A stretch of 44,128 bases of DNA from an uncultured Bacteroides sp. Its GTDB lineage: Bacteria > Bacteroidota > Bacteroidia > Bacteroidales > Bacteroidaceae. Position 1 is the stretch's first letter, and the number at the start of each line of letters is the position of its first letter. The position numbers and the translations under genes were made by a program. Shown one piece after another: positions 25,980 to 34,794 of the stretch. Location: positions 1 through 44,128 of the forward strand of contig CASENS010000023.1 in assembly GCA_949289345.1 (NCBI GenBank), in the 5' to 3' direction. The notes below the pieces were generated by a model that was given only the letters and a program-made list of their open reading frames with translations, was not told where the DNA came from and did no database searches.

Positions 25980-26566
25980 AATGTCAGGAAATTTTTCAAG
26001 ATACGTTCACCCACCGCTCCGCTTTTTTCCGGATGGAATTGCGTGGCGTAGAAATTCTCTTTATGCAAGGCTGCGCTGAAAGGCACTATATAGTCGGTCT
26101 TGGCAACCGTACAGGGGTTTAACGGCACATAATAGCTATGAACGAAATACACAAATTCATCTTTGGTGAAACCTCTGAATAAAGGCTCGCATGCTTGTGT
26201 CAAGCTATTCCACCCCATGTGAGGCACTTTATCCTCATGCCGGACAGAACGGAAGCGCTTGACCTCCACATCGAAAATGCCCAATCCGTCCACGTCACCT
26301 TCTTCCGAATGTCGGCACATCAGTTGCATGCCTAAGCAGATACCCAGCACGGGCTTCTCCAAACTCCGGATGACACTATCCAGGCCTGTATTGCGCAGGA
26401 AGTCCATTGTAGTACCCGCTTCTCCCACACCGGGAAATATGACACGGTCTGCCTTACGCAAAACCGCTTCATCGTCCGTCAACATAGCTTCTACGCCCAG
26501 GCGTCTCAGCGCGCAATCCACGGATCGCACATTGCCCGCATTGTATTTTATAATTGCCACTTGCAT
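25976..26566 (-). CDS. hisH: Imidazole glycerol phosphate synthase, glutaminase subunit
   Basis: A 196-residue class I glutamine amidotransferase that gives ammonia to HisF. The triad is complete: C77 in GICLGMQL, H178 and E180 in [10 protein letters not shown]. The oxyanion region PGVGEAGT is present. It lies 22 bp after purU and overlaps hisA, placing it as the first his gene of the run hisH-A-F-IE. Confidence 0.95.
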   Translation of the reverse strand: MQVAIIKYNAGNVRSVDCALRRLGVEAMLTDDEAVLRKADRVIFPGVGEAGTTMDFLRNTGLDSVIRSLEKPVLGICLGMQLMCRHSEEGDVDGLGIFDVEVKRFRSVRHEDKVPHMGWNSLTQACEPLFRGFTKDEFVYFVHSYYVPLNPCTVAKTDYIVPFSAALHKENFYATQFHPEKSGAVGERILKNFLTL

Positions 26567-26588
26567 GTATGCATTCTCTTTTATCTGA

Positions 26589-27443
26589 TTAGCTGAATAT
26601 GACCGTTTTGTTCTTATATACTAATATTTTACGTTCGATATGCTTTTGGACAGCACGTGAGAGGACAATCTTTTCCAGGTCTTTGCCCTTGCTCACCAAG
26701 TCCTGCACCGTATCCTTATGAGTGATGCGTACAATATCCTGTTCAATGATGGGACCCGCATCCAGCTCCGTGGTCACATAATGACTGGTAGCACCTATAA
26801 TCTTCACTCCTCGTTCATAGGCGGCATGATAAGGTTTGGCACCTATAAAAGCTGGAAGGAAAGAGTGGTGTATATTGATGATGCGATTGGGATAGGTGGC
26901 AATCATCTGTTCAGATATCACTTGCATATAGCGGGCCAATACAATGAAGGTGATGTTGTACTTGGCCAACAACTCCATTTCCTGTCTCTCCTGTTCTTGC
27001 TTGTTGGCTTTTGTGATGGGAAACAAATAGAAAGGAATGCCAAAACGTTTAGCCACATGTTGCAGGTCGGGGTGATTGCTGATAATGAGCGGTATATCCA
27101 CATTCCACTCACCCGCAGTATAACGTGCCAACATGTCATACAGGCAATGGGACATCTTCGAGACAAAGATAGCCATACGCGGTTTCATGTCCGAAAAGTA
27201 AAGACGAAAACTCATCTCATACTTTTGCGCGTACAACGTGGCAAAATAATCCTCAATCTTCTCTTGAGGAATTAAAAAATCTTTTAGTTCCCACTCTAAT
27301 CTCATAAAGAAAATATTCTCCGCATGATCCACATATTGATCCAAGTAGATAATGTTTCCTTTATTCACCGTTATAAAATCCGTTACTTCGGCCAATATGC
27401 CAGGCTTATCTGGACAATGGAGCAAAAGTTGGGCTGTTTTCAT
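26589..27443 (-). CDS. purU: Formyltetrahydrofolate deformylase
   Basis: A 284-residue enzyme that splits 10-formyl-THF into formate and THF. An N-terminal ACT domain (residues ~1-80, TAQLLLHCPDKPGILAEV) is followed by the formyltransferase fold, with active-site NIHHSFLPAF and SHYVTTELDAGPIIEQ. It leads the long minus-strand cluster. A link is plausible because histidine synthesis yields AICAR, which uses formyl-THF in purine synthesis. The frame has no obvious defects. Confidence 0.93.
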   Translation of the reverse strand: MKTAQLLLHCPDKPGILAEVTDFITVNKGNIIYLDQYVDHAENIFFMRLEWELKDFLIPQEKIEDYFATLYAQKYEMSFRLYFSDMKPRMAIFVSKMSHCLYDMLARYTAGEWNVDIPLIISNHPDLQHVAKRFGIPFYLFPITKANKQEQERQEMELLAKYNITFIVLARYMQVISEQMIATYPNRIINIHHSFLPAFIGAKPYHAAYERGVKIIGATSHYVTTELDAGPIIEQDIVRITHKDTVQDLVSKGKDLEKIVLSRAVQKHIERKILVYKNKTVIFS

Positions 27444-27500
27444 ATTCCTATTCCTTACATTATCACATCAAAATATTACATTATTCTCCTAAAGAGTTTG

Positions 27501-27508
27501 CAAAAATA
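27501..27508 (-). promoter_or_regulatory. Candidate -7 box of purU-his-lys run
   Basis: TATTTTTG on the minus strand, 57 nt upstream of the purU ATG. This fits TAnnTTTG but the region is T-rich, so chance is possible. Confidence 0.35.
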
Positions 27509-27712
27509 ACGATTTATTGCAAAATAACGAACTTTTCGAACACAAAGTTTCGTTTTTAAGCATCACTTGCTTTTTTCCGGTATTTATGTTCTGCCATAAC
27601 TATCCTACAATAGTAAAAGCCCGAATCGGTTCATTTGACATGCCTGGTCTGCGTTTGCACAATATCTATCGAATTTGGGAAGGTTGTTAACTCGCTGATA
27701 ACCAATATATGA

Positions 27713-27746
27713 CAAAAGCCCCACCGATTTCTCGGTAGAGCTTTTG
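27713..27746 (-). terminator. Terminator of tRNA-Cys
   Basis: On the minus strand AGCTCTACCGA (27742-27732), loop GAAA, TCGGTGGGGCT (27727-27717), with two G-U pairs, then TTTTG. It begins 10 nt beyond the tRNA CCA end. Confidence 0.75.
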
Positions 27747-27752
27747 ATTAAA

Positions 27753-27827
27753 TGGAGGTACCTGGCGGATTCGAACCGCCGTACGCGGTTTTGCAGACCG
27801 CTGACTAAGCCACTCATCCAAGGTACC
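27753..27827 (-). tRNA. tRNA-Cys (GCA)
   Basis: Minus-strand cloverleaf: acceptor GGTACCT/AGGTACC, anticodon stem GCGGT/ACCGC with loop CTGCAAA (anticodon GCA), and T-arm GGCGG-TTCGAAT-CCGCC. The discriminator base is U73, the known identity base of tRNA-Cys. The 3' CCA is encoded (27753-27755). Confidence 0.95.
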
Positions 27828-27857
27828 CTGTCCGCCTTCCCTTTGGGATTGCGGTTG

Positions 27858-27865
27858 CAAAGGTA
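27858..27865 (-). promoter_or_regulatory. -7 box of tRNA-Cys
   Basis: TACCTTTG on the minus strand, 30 nt before the tRNA 5' end; it lies between the feoB-associated gene and the tRNA. Confidence 0.55.
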
Positions 27866-27887
27866 GTACATTTTTTTAATATACCAA

Positions 27888-28094
27888 CTATCCGCAGCAT
27901 TTTTTCTTGTTTTCTTTTTCTAAATGCCGGGGTGTGGAATGCCGGGCGATGTTTTGTTTGCACCCGCAGGAACAACCGGCACATGGGGTGTTCTTCCCCC
28001 TAGCGTTCCGGAAGAAAGTACGCAATCCCCATGCCATGCGCAGTAGGCAGAACGCTATCAATAGGACGACAACCCAATTCTGCCAGTCATTCAT
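27888..28094 (-). CDS. FeoB-associated Cys-rich membrane protein
   Basis: A 68-residue protein with one membrane helix (residues ~7-25) followed by a basic, Cys-rich tail: CAGCSCGC in the middle and CCG at the end. This is the pattern of the FeoB-associated Cys-rich family, thought to help Fe(II) uptake, possibly by binding iron or folding feoB. ATG at 28094 overlaps the feoB stop by 4 bp (ATGA), which supports coupling and this start over a longer upstream frame. Role is inferred from context. Confidence 0.82.
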   Translation of the reverse strand: MNDWQNWVVVLLIAFCLLRMAWGLRTFFRNARGKNTPCAGCSCGCKQNIARHSTPRHLEKENKKKCCG

Positions 28095-30565
28095 GTGAAC
28101 AATCCTCCTATCTGATGAATAGCAAAGGACATTACCCACGCTAATGCTGTGGTGTATCCTGCCGTGAATAAAGCCCATTTCCAACCACCGGCTTCTTGCT
28201 TAATGGCTGCGATGGTAGCTATACAGGGGAAGTAGAGTAATATGAAAATCATATAACCGTAGGCCACTAGTGGCGTGATGGGCAGACGCTCGGCTAAGGT
28301 CGTTTCATCGGCCTCGGCGTCGTCGGCGTAAAGTACTCCGAGAGAACTTACCACTAATTCCTTAGCCCCTACGCCTGACAAAATACCAATGCCCAGCTTC
28401 CAGTCGAAACCTAAGGGTTCAATGACGGGTTCAATGGCTTTTCCTATCCGTCCGATGTAGGAGTTTTCTTGCTGTTGGGCCACATCGGTATAGGCGTCAT
28501 GATTGGGATAGTAGCCTAATGCCCAAATAATGACCGAAGCTACCATGATGATGCCTCCCATTTTGCGCAGGTATTGTGCACCTTTTTCCCACGTATGGCG
28601 TGCAATGGCTTTAGAGGTGGGCATGCGGTAGGGTGGAAGTTCCATGACGAATGGCGTATCGTCGCCTTTCACCAAGAAGCGACTAAACAGACGTGCCATG
28701 ACGACTGCTAGCACTATGCCTATGGTGTAGATGCTTAACAGCACTAAGCTGGCGTGTTTCGGGAAGAAGACGCCTGTCAACAACAAGTAGATGGGCAGGC
28801 GGGCACTGCACGACATCAACGGATTAATCAAGATGGTCACCAGACGGCTCTTCCGGTTTTCGATGGTGCGCGAGGCCATAACGGCAGGCACGTTGCATCC
28901 GAAGCCCATGATGAGTGGGATGAATGACTTGCCGTGCAGACCCATTTTATGCATGATTTTGTCCATGATGAATGCCGCACGTGCCATGTATCCCGAATCT
29001 TCCATCAGTGAGATAAACAGGTACAGTATCAAAATGTTAGGTAGGAAAACGATTACACCGCCCACACCGCCTATTATGCCGTCAATGAGCAAATCCTTCA
29101 GAGGTCCTTCGGCCATGTTGTTGCTGATGAAAGTACCGAGGAAGGCAACTGATTGCTCAATCCATTCTTGCGGATAGGCACCTGCTACGAACGTTACTTC
29201 GAACATCAGGTACATGAACAGGAAGAAGATAGGGAAACCCCAGATGCGATGGGTCACGATGGCGTCGATGATATGGGTCAGGCGTTCCTTGTCTTGGTGG
29301 TTGTCCACAAACGTTTCGCGCAAGGCTCCCGATATGAAACCGTACTTGGCGTCAGTGATAGCCTGTTCACTGTCTTCGTTCAACACTTCGCGAAGACGGT
29401 GTTCCTCTTTGTCGCGTACTTCCAGAATGTCTTTGCCGTTCGGGAAGTCCTGTATGACTTTCTCCAGGTCTTTGTCATTTTCCAGCAACTTGATGGACAG
29501 GAAACGGGTGGAGTATTTATGGCGGATGTTCTCGTTCAAGCAAATAACACGCTTCACTTCGTCAATGCTCCGTTCCAGTTCTGGCCCATGGTTAATATGG
29601 ATGTGTCGATAGAGTTTGCGCGGATGTTCTTCTTCTTCCCGGTTGCTGTCTATGTCGTGATCGGGAACGTATTCCCTGTGCCAGTTACGGAAGTCATTCA
29701 GTATCTCGGCGCGCACTGTCCCTTTCTTATCCAGAAAATCACCACCTTCGTACAAGGTGATGATGATGTGGAACAGTTTGTCTATTCCCTTGCCCGTACG
29801 GCTCACCGTAGGCAGCATAGGCACACCGAACAGTTGTCCCAATGTGAGATAATCCAGCGTGTTGCCGCTTGCTTCCAGTTCATCATACATGTTTAGGGCT
29901 ACCACCATGCGCACATTCATGTCGATGAGTTGCGTAGTGAGGTACAGGTTGCGTTCCAGGTTGGAAGCGTCCACTACGTTGATAATGATGTCAGGGGTTT
30001 CATCAATAATGTGCCGCCGGACATAGATTTCTTCGGGTGAGTATGCCGAGAGCGAGTAGGTGCCCGGCAGGTCCACGATGCGAAAGTGGTATCCTTGGAA
30101 GTCAAAGTAGCCTTCCTTAGCATCCACTGTCACCCCGCTATAGTTTCCCACATGCTCGTGTGCTCCGGAGGCAATGTTGAACAGTGACGTCTTGCCGCAA
30201 TTCGGGTTTCCCACCAGCGCCACGTTGATGGTGCGTCGCTTGTCGCGCGCCAGGTTCTTCATCTCGTCCTCTACCAGCCGCAAATCTTCTTCCAGGCTCT
30301 TGTCATGATAGTCAGGCAACGTCACCTGTTCGCGCGCTTCCTGTTCGCTGATGACTTCTATCATGTCCGCTTCCTGGCGGCGCAGGGATATTTCATATCC
30401 CATCACTTTATATTTCACAGGGTCTTTCAACGGGGCGTTCAGTAGCACTTTCACAGTTTTTCCTTTGATAAAGCCCATCTCTACGATACGCTTGCGGAAG
30501 CCGCCGTGTCCCAGCACTTTCACAATCACACCTTTCTCCCCGGTGTTTAATTCAGATAAACGCAT
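28091..30565 (-). CDS. feoB: FeoA-FeoB fusion, ferrous iron transporter
   Basis: An 824-residue fusion. Residues ~1-75 are a FeoA-like SH3 domain (LSELNTGEKGVIVKVLG). From ~113 comes the FeoB G domain, with G1 GNPNCGKTS (119-127), the G3 DLPGTYSLSAYSPEE, and G4 ALNMYDE. A helical spacer then leads to the membrane part (~430-824) with two Gate motifs such as GCNVPAVMASRTIENRKSRL. It imports Fe(II) across the inner membrane. FeoA-FeoB fusions are usual in Bacteroidetes. It is followed directly by the Cys-rich partner and has its own promoter at 30596. Confidence 0.95.
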   Translation of the reverse strand: MRLSELNTGEKGVIVKVLGHGGFRKRIVEMGFIKGKTVKVLLNAPLKDPVKYKVMGYEISLRRQEADMIEVISEQEAREQVTLPDYHDKSLEEDLRLVEDEMKNLARDKRRTINVALVGNPNCGKTSLFNIASGAHEHVGNYSGVTVDAKEGYFDFQGYHFRIVDLPGTYSLSAYSPEEIYVRRHIIDETPDIIINVVDASNLERNLYLTTQLIDMNVRMVVALNMYDELEASGNTLDYLTLGQLFGVPMLPTVSRTGKGIDKLFHIIITLYEGGDFLDKKGTVRAEILNDFRNWHREYVPDHDIDSNREEEEHPRKLYRHIHINHGPELERSIDEVKRVICLNENIRHKYSTRFLSIKLLENDKDLEKVIQDFPNGKDILEVRDKEEHRLREVLNEDSEQAITDAKYGFISGALRETFVDNHQDKERLTHIIDAIVTHRIWGFPIFFLFMYLMFEVTFVAGAYPQEWIEQSVAFLGTFISNNMAEGPLKDLLIDGIIGGVGGVIVFLPNILILYLFISLMEDSGYMARAAFIMDKIMHKMGLHGKSFIPLIMGFGCNVPAVMASRTIENRKSRLVTILINPLMSCSARLPIYLLLTGVFFPKHASLVLLSIYTIGIVLAVVMARLFSRFLVKGDDTPFVMELPPYRMPTSKAIARHTWEKGAQYLRKMGGIIMVASVIIWALGYYPNHDAYTDVAQQQENSYIGRIGKAIEPVIEPLGFDWKLGIGILSGVGAKELVVSSLGVLYADDAEADETTLAERLPITPLVAYGYMIFILLYFPCIATIAAIKQEAGGWKWALFTAGYTTALAWVMSFAIHQIGGLFT

Positions 30566-30595
30566 ATAAACTTTTCTTCTTTATTTTTTCGGAGA

Positions 30596-30603
30596 CAAAG
30601 ATA
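30596..30603 (-). promoter_or_regulatory. -7 box of feoAB
   Basis: TATCTTTG on the minus strand, 30 nt before the ATG at 30565. No separate iron-regulator site is recognisable. Confidence 0.6.
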
Positions 30604-30721
30604 CAGGATATGCGTCAACCATGCAAACAATTTAGATTGTTTTTAAATAAGCGATGGTGTATCCGTTCTGCATGCGTCACCAATCGAGTAGAAGAAAAAC
30701 AAATTAGTTTTCTTCCAACTT

Positions 30722-30945
30722 TCGGTACCCGACCTCTCACACTATCATACGTGCCGTTCGGCATAGGGCGGTTCCTATTTTGGATACCATTCGAGATAAC
30801 AGTCCATTAATCCCACATAATCAGCCTTACTAAGTTTATCGTTAGACATTGCAGAGGTTGAGGGTGGAGGGCGTGTCAAATATGATTGGTTCATTAGAGA
30901 CTTACACACGTTAGCTAAGACTCATGCCGTGCATGCCAGAAGAGA
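30722..30945 (-). pseudogene. Decayed group II intron-like 3' end with RT-like tail
   Basis: On the minus strand, an open tail of about 47 codons (LANVCKSLMNQSYLT... ending DCYLEWYPK, stop near 30776) is followed by a sequence resembling group II intron 3' regions: GGAACCGCCCTATGCCG, loop, GGCACGTATGATAGTG, then GTGAGAGGTCGG (about 30776-30730). An interrupting stop (TGA) lies about 140 nt before the tail stop. The wording resembles intron ends seen beside reverse transcriptases, but only fragments are left. No complete RT or intron 5' end is visible. The rest of 30604-30721 shows nothing. Confidence 0.45.
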
Positions 30946-30964
30946 AGAAATGAACAGAACATAT

Positions 30965-32785
30965 TCATTTCTTCTTTCTATATCCATACAGTTTGTCTAT
31001 CAAGTCTGTACGCCCTATACGCCTTAGTTCACGGATGATGTTCAATCGTTCTTCAGGCTTGTACCAGAAGAAGAACTGGCGCTGAGCCAACTTCTCGACA
31101 CTGGTTTTAGCACTGAAGACCGGTTGCAGTGTGTAAGGATGGAAGCCTGTGTACCAAGTCTCGGTACTGACGGTCATAGGCGTAGGAGTGAAGTCCTGAA
31201 CTTGCTCCAAGTGAAAATCCAGACGTTTGGTAATGACAGCCAGTTCCGCCATGTCCTCCTCGTGACATCCCGGATGGCTGGAAATGAAGTAAGGAATAAG
31301 CTGCTGGCGCAAACCTTCTTCCCTGTTTATTTTATCGAACAGCAACTTGAATTGTTCGAACTGAGCGAACGGTGGCTTGCGCATGACATCCAGCACGCGC
31401 GTACTGGTGTGTTCCGGTGCCACCTTCAAGCGTCCGCTTACATGGTGGCCGATGAGTTCGCGCATATATTGGCGAGCGTTTTGATTCACCTCCGGTTCCT
31501 TACTCTCGTGTAAAAGGAGGTCATAGCGCACACCGCTTCCGACAAACGATTTCTTGATACCCGGCAAGGCGTCCACGGCGTGATACAACTCCAGCAAAGG
31601 GCGATGGTCGGTATTCAAGTTGGGACAGATACGCGGATGAATGCAGGAAGGACGTTTACACTTTTGGCAAAGCGCCAAGTCCCGTCCATGCATCCGGTAC
31701 ATGTTGGCACTGGGACCACCCAAATCGCTCAAGTATCCCTTAAAGTCCGGCAATTCCATGACCGCTTTCACTTCGCGCAAAACACTTTCCTTGGAGCGGC
31801 TCACAATGAACTTGCCTTGGTGGGCAGAAATAGTGCAGAAGGCGCATCCGCCGAAACACCCCCGATGGATGTTGACAGAATGCTTTATCATGTCGTATGC
31901 CGGAATGCGTTTTCCCTTGTACTTAGGATGGGGCAGACGCGTGTAAGGCAGGTCGAAGGAATGATCAAGTTCCTCGGTAGTCATAGGGGGATAAGGGGGA
32001 TTGACCACTACAGTACGCCGCCCTCCTACAGATTGCAGGATGCGCGCCGCCTCGTACTTGTTGCTTTCCTCCTCTATGTAGCGGAAGTTTGCGGCCTCCT
32101 TCCTTTTGTCCTTCAAGCATTCTTCGTGTGAATAGAGGGTGATGTCCCCCTCACGGGGAACTACGTTTCCGGCCAGATAAGCTATTTGAAGGACATCGGT
32201 AAGCGCTTCCCCTCTAGCCATCCGCCGTGCCAGTTCCACTACGGGCTTCTCTCCCATACCATAGATAAGCATGTCGGCTCCGCTGTCCACAAGGATACTT
32301 GGACGCACTCGGTCTTGCCAGTAGTCATAGTGCGTCAGCCGACGCATACTTGCCTCTATACCGCCCAAGAGGACGGGTACATCAGGATAAAGTTTCTTGA
32401 GGATTTGGGTATAAACGATAGATGGATACTCCGGGCGCATGTCCGGACGTGCGTCAGGTGTATAGGCGTCATCGCTGCGCAGGCGTTTGTTAGCAGTGTA
32501 TTTGTTCACCATGGAATCCATGCATCCGGCCGATACCCCAAAGAACAGACGAGGACGTCCCAGCTTCTTGAAGTCGCGCCAATCGTCACGCCAGTTGGGT
32601 TGTGGCACGAGAGCCACCCGCCAGCCTTCCGCCTCTAGGATACGCCCTATAACGGCTGCCCCGAAAGAAGGATGGTCCACATAAGCGTCTCCGCTGAAAA
32701 GGATTACATCCAGTTCGTCCCAGCCACGCAGTTCCACTTCCTTCTTCGTTGTGGGAAGCCAGTCGGTAAGTTGGTAGTTCTTCAT
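30965..32785 (-). CDS. ygiQ: YgiQ family radical SAM protein
   Basis: A 606-residue protein. The radical SAM cluster motif CFGGCAFC gives C310, C314 and C317 (C-x3-C-x2-C). An N-terminal ~200-residue cobalamin-binding-like half (FSGDAYVDHPSFGAAVIGRILE) and the GGIEASMRRLTHYDYW motif are typical of the UPF0313/YgiQ family. The C-terminal part carries HPGCHEEDM and the TPMTVSTETWYTG motif. The reaction is unknown; no substrate is established for the family. ATG at 32785 begins MKNYQLTDWLPTT, the usual N-terminus; an upstream extension would overlap the TusA-like gene. It follows that gene by 22 bp. Confidence 0.92.
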   Translation of the reverse strand: MKNYQLTDWLPTTKKEVELRGWDELDVILFSGDAYVDHPSFGAAVIGRILEAEGWRVALVPQPNWRDDWRDFKKLGRPRLFFGVSAGCMDSMVNKYTANKRLRSDDAYTPDARPDMRPEYPSIVYTQILKKLYPDVPVLLGGIEASMRRLTHYDYWQDRVRPSILVDSGADMLIYGMGEKPVVELARRMARGEALTDVLQIAYLAGNVVPREGDITLYSHEECLKDKRKEAANFRYIEEESNKYEAARILQSVGGRRTVVVNPPYPPMTTEELDHSFDLPYTRLPHPKYKGKRIPAYDMIKHSVNIHRGCFGGCAFCTISAHQGKFIVSRSKESVLREVKAVMELPDFKGYLSDLGGPSANMYRMHGRDLALCQKCKRPSCIHPRICPNLNTDHRPLLELYHAVDALPGIKKSFVGSGVRYDLLLHESKEPEVNQNARQYMRELIGHHVSGRLKVAPEHTSTRVLDVMRKPPFAQFEQFKLLFDKINREEGLRQQLIPYFISSHPGCHEEDMAELAVITKRLDFHLEQVQDFTPTPMTVSTETWYTGFHPYTLQPVFSAKTSVEKLAQRQFFFWYKPEERLNIIRELRRIGRTDLIDKLYGYRKKK

Positions 32786-32807
32786 GATGTGGAAAATGGA
32801 GAAAAAC

Positions 32808-33020
32808 TTATTTGGTGAACTGCACGGACATCTGTTCCCCGTCATATATCTCACGGAAACCTATCCGCTGTTCGACTAGATATTCCTTCAAATCATTGAA
32901 AGCGGAAAGGTTATCCATAATGATTTCCAACGTCTCGCCCGGGCATGCTTCACACCACGCTTTGATGGCAGGAATAAGCGGACTATAATGCAACAAGCCA
33001 CAAGTGTTGATGGTTTTCAT
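32808..33020 (-). CDS. TusA-like protein lacking the catalytic Cys
   Basis: A 70-residue single-domain protein of the TusA/SirA fold. It starts MKTINTCGLLHYSPLIPAIKA, which lines up with GLLCPxPLIxTKKA of sulfur carriers; here the Cys-Pro pair is His-Tyr, while a Cys stands three residues earlier in TCG. The rest (ETLEIIMDN..., a mixed beta-alpha unit ending in SVQFTK) fits the fold. Persulfide transfer at the usual site is not possible unless C7 or C23 takes over. It sits between the unknown 107-residue gene (1 bp gap) and ygiQ. Confidence 0.78.
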   Translation of the reverse strand: MKTINTCGLLHYSPLIPAIKAWCEACPGETLEIIMDNLSAFNDLKEYLVEQRIGFREIYDGEQMSVQFTK

Positions 33021-33021
33021 A

Positions 33022-33345
33022 TCATTCCTCCTCCTCAGTCTCAGTCACCGGGTGTTCATGTACCCACTGCAAGTAGAGTTGGATAAGCTGCTGCAAGCAG
33101 AAAGCTTTCATATTGTTGTGATAGATAACGTCGATACAAAGGTCGAGCAAATCCTTAGAGTCTTCCACCTGTGCAGCGATGAGTGACCGGATGTTGAGTT
33201 TCAACTTATCGAGCACCGTTTCGTCCACGATACCATTGCTGTCTATCAGATGTTGAAACAGGCCATATTTACGGATAGTATTCAGGTTTTCATCGGACAC
33301 TTCGATGCTTCGTGTGCCGCTTACGTTGGCTTGTATAGTGTACAT
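33022..33345 (-). CDS. Conserved protein of unknown function, 107 residues
   Basis: A soluble 107-residue protein, not recognised. It has a short beta-rich start (YTIQANVSGTRSIEVSDENL) and then mostly helical sequence (LNTIRKYGLFQHLIDSNGIVDETVLDKLKL..., DLCIDVIYHNNMKAFCLQQLIQLYLQ), ending in an acidic tail (TETEEEE). It is the first gene of a tight minus-strand unit with the TusA-like protein and YgiQ, with a TATCTTTG box 46 nt upstream at 33391. Two Cys are present but no metal motif. Function unknown; its packed position suggests a shared task. Confidence 0.7.
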   Translation of the reverse strand: MYTIQANVSGTRSIEVSDENLNTIRKYGLFQHLIDSNGIVDETVLDKLKLNIRSLIAAQVEDSKDLLDLCIDVIYHNNMKAFCLQQLIQLYLQWVHEHPVTETEEEE

Positions 33346-33390
33346 AATCTATGTAAATGATTAGATGTAAAACAATCGGTTCATTTAGGG

Positions 33391-33448
33391 CAAAGATACA
33401 TGTTTTTATTGGAATACGGATACAATTTAATAAGAAAGCGTACCTTTG
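33391..33448. promoter_or_regulatory. Divergent promoters: unknown-tusA-ygiQ versus COG0523 GTPase
   Basis: Minus-strand TATCTTTG at 33398-33391 (46 nt to the ATG at 33345) and plus-strand TACCTTTG at 33441-33448 (31 nt to the ATG at 33479). The 42 bp between them are AT-rich and could hold shared control. Confidence 0.6.
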
Positions 33449-33478
33449 CATCACCGTTTTTTATAATATGTCAAGATT

Positions 33479-34699
33479 ATGAACATGAAAGAAATTCCCG
33501 TCCTGCTGCTCACCGGATATCTGGGCAGTGGTAAAACAACACTTGTCAACCGCATTCTTGGCAATCGGCGTGGCATACGGTTTGCCGTCATCGTGAACGA
33601 CATAGGCGAAGTCAACATCGACGCTGACCTCATACAAAAAGGAGGCGTGGTAGACACGAAAGACGATAGTTTAGTAGCCCTGCAAAACGGATGCATCTGT
33701 TGCACCCTGCGCACGGACCTAATTGAACAAATTTTCAACCTAATGAAAGCCGGACGCTTCGACTACATCGTTATTGAAGCCAGCGGCATCTGCGCACCAG
33801 AGCCTATCGCCCAGACTATCTGTTCCATACCTCGGTTGGGAGGCGCTTACACCAAATATGGCCTGTGCCGTCTGGACTGTATCACAACCGTAGTGGACGC
33901 TTTACGTCTGCAAAGCGAGTTCGCATGCGGCGACCGACTAACCCGTCCGCACGATGAAGAGGACATCGAGGAGCTGATTATCCAGCAAATAGAATTTTGC
34001 AACATCATCCTCCTAAACAAAGCCTCGGAAGTGAAACCGGAAGAGCTGAAATGTATCAAGCAAATTATACGCACACTGCAACCGGCGGCTGAAATCATCG
34101 AGTGTGACTATGCGGACGTAGACTTAGACAAGTTGCTACACACTAGTTTGTTCGACTTTGAACGAGCGGCTACTTCCGCAGGCTGGATAAGAGGCATTGA
34201 GCAACAAATGACCGAAGAGGAGGAACAAGAAGCCCTGCACCCCGGACATCATCACCACAGCCACGAGGAAGAGCACGGGCATAAGGAAGGGCACGAACAT
34301 CAGCACCACCATCACGACGGAGGTGAAGTTGAAGAATACGGCATCAGCACTTTTGTCTACTACCGGCGTCCCGCTTTCGACATCCACAAGTTCGACCATT
34401 TCATCGCTACCCGCTGGCCCAAGAACGTCATCCGCGCCAAAGGCGTATGTTATTTCAGCCACAACCGAGACATGTCCTACCTGTTTGAGCAGGCTGGTAC
34501 ACAAAAGCAGCTACGCGAAGCCGGACAATGGTACGCTACCGCACCGAAAGAGGACTTAATTGAACTGATGAAACAGGAACCGGGCCTGTTGCGCGACTGG
34601 GACGAGCATTATGGCGACCGCATGGAGAAAATCGTCTTCATCGGTCAGCATTTGGACAAAGAGCAATTAACCCGCGACTTGGACGCCTGTCTGGAGTAA
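33479..34699 (+). CDS. COG0523 (CobW/YjiA) GTPase, metal chaperone type
   Basis: A 406-residue G3E-family GTPase. The P-loop GYLGSGKTT is at residues 13-21. The family CxCC metal site is CICC at 72-75. A NKAS (LLNKASE) G4 motif lies near 180. A long His-rich stretch (about residues 254-283, with three HHHH runs and several HEEE/HGH repeats) sits before the CobW C-terminal domain (~290-406). This mix suggests zinc (or cobalt/nickel) handling; zinc chaperones of this family often sit under Zur control, not shown here. A strong hairpin follows at 34724. A role in cobalamin synthesis is less likely, as no cob genes are near. Confidence 0.9.
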   Translation: MNMKEIPVLLLTGYLGSGKTTLVNRILGNRRGIRFAVIVNDIGEVNIDADLIQKGGVVDTKDDSLVALQNGCICCTLRTDLIEQIFNLMKAGRFDYIVIEASGICAPEPIAQTICSIPRLGGAYTKYGLCRLDCITTVVDALRLQSEFACGDRLTRPHDEEDIEELIIQQIEFCNIILLNKASEVKPEELKCIKQIIRTLQPAAEIIECDYADVDLDKLLHTSLFDFERAATSAGWIRGIEQQMTEEEEQEALHPGHHHHSHEEEHGHKEGHEHQHHHHDGGEVEEYGISTFVYYRRPAFDIHKFDHFIATRWPKNVIRAKGVCYFSHNRDMSYLFEQAGTQKQLREAGQWYATAPKEDLIELMKQEPGLLRDWDEHYGDRMEKIVFIGQHLDKEQLTRDLDACLE

Positions 34700-34723
34700 A
34701 AACAGGAACTGATATATAAACAG

Positions 34724-34773
34724 CAAGGGGGATGTGTCCCAATGAAGAAACAGGACACATCCCCCTTGTTTTA
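34724..34773. terminator. Bidirectional terminator between COG0523 GTPase and rho
   Basis: CAAGGGGGATGTGTCC (34724-34739) and GGACACATCCCCCTTG (34753-34768) form a perfect 16-bp stem with flanking T (plus) and A runs, so it can stop both converging transcripts. Confidence 0.88.
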
Positions 34774-34794
34774 CTGACAATATAATAACGTCCT

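Noticed and set aside
30610-30810. Plus-strand frame of 66 codons
   Set aside because: Antisense to the intron-like relic, which explains the sequence better.
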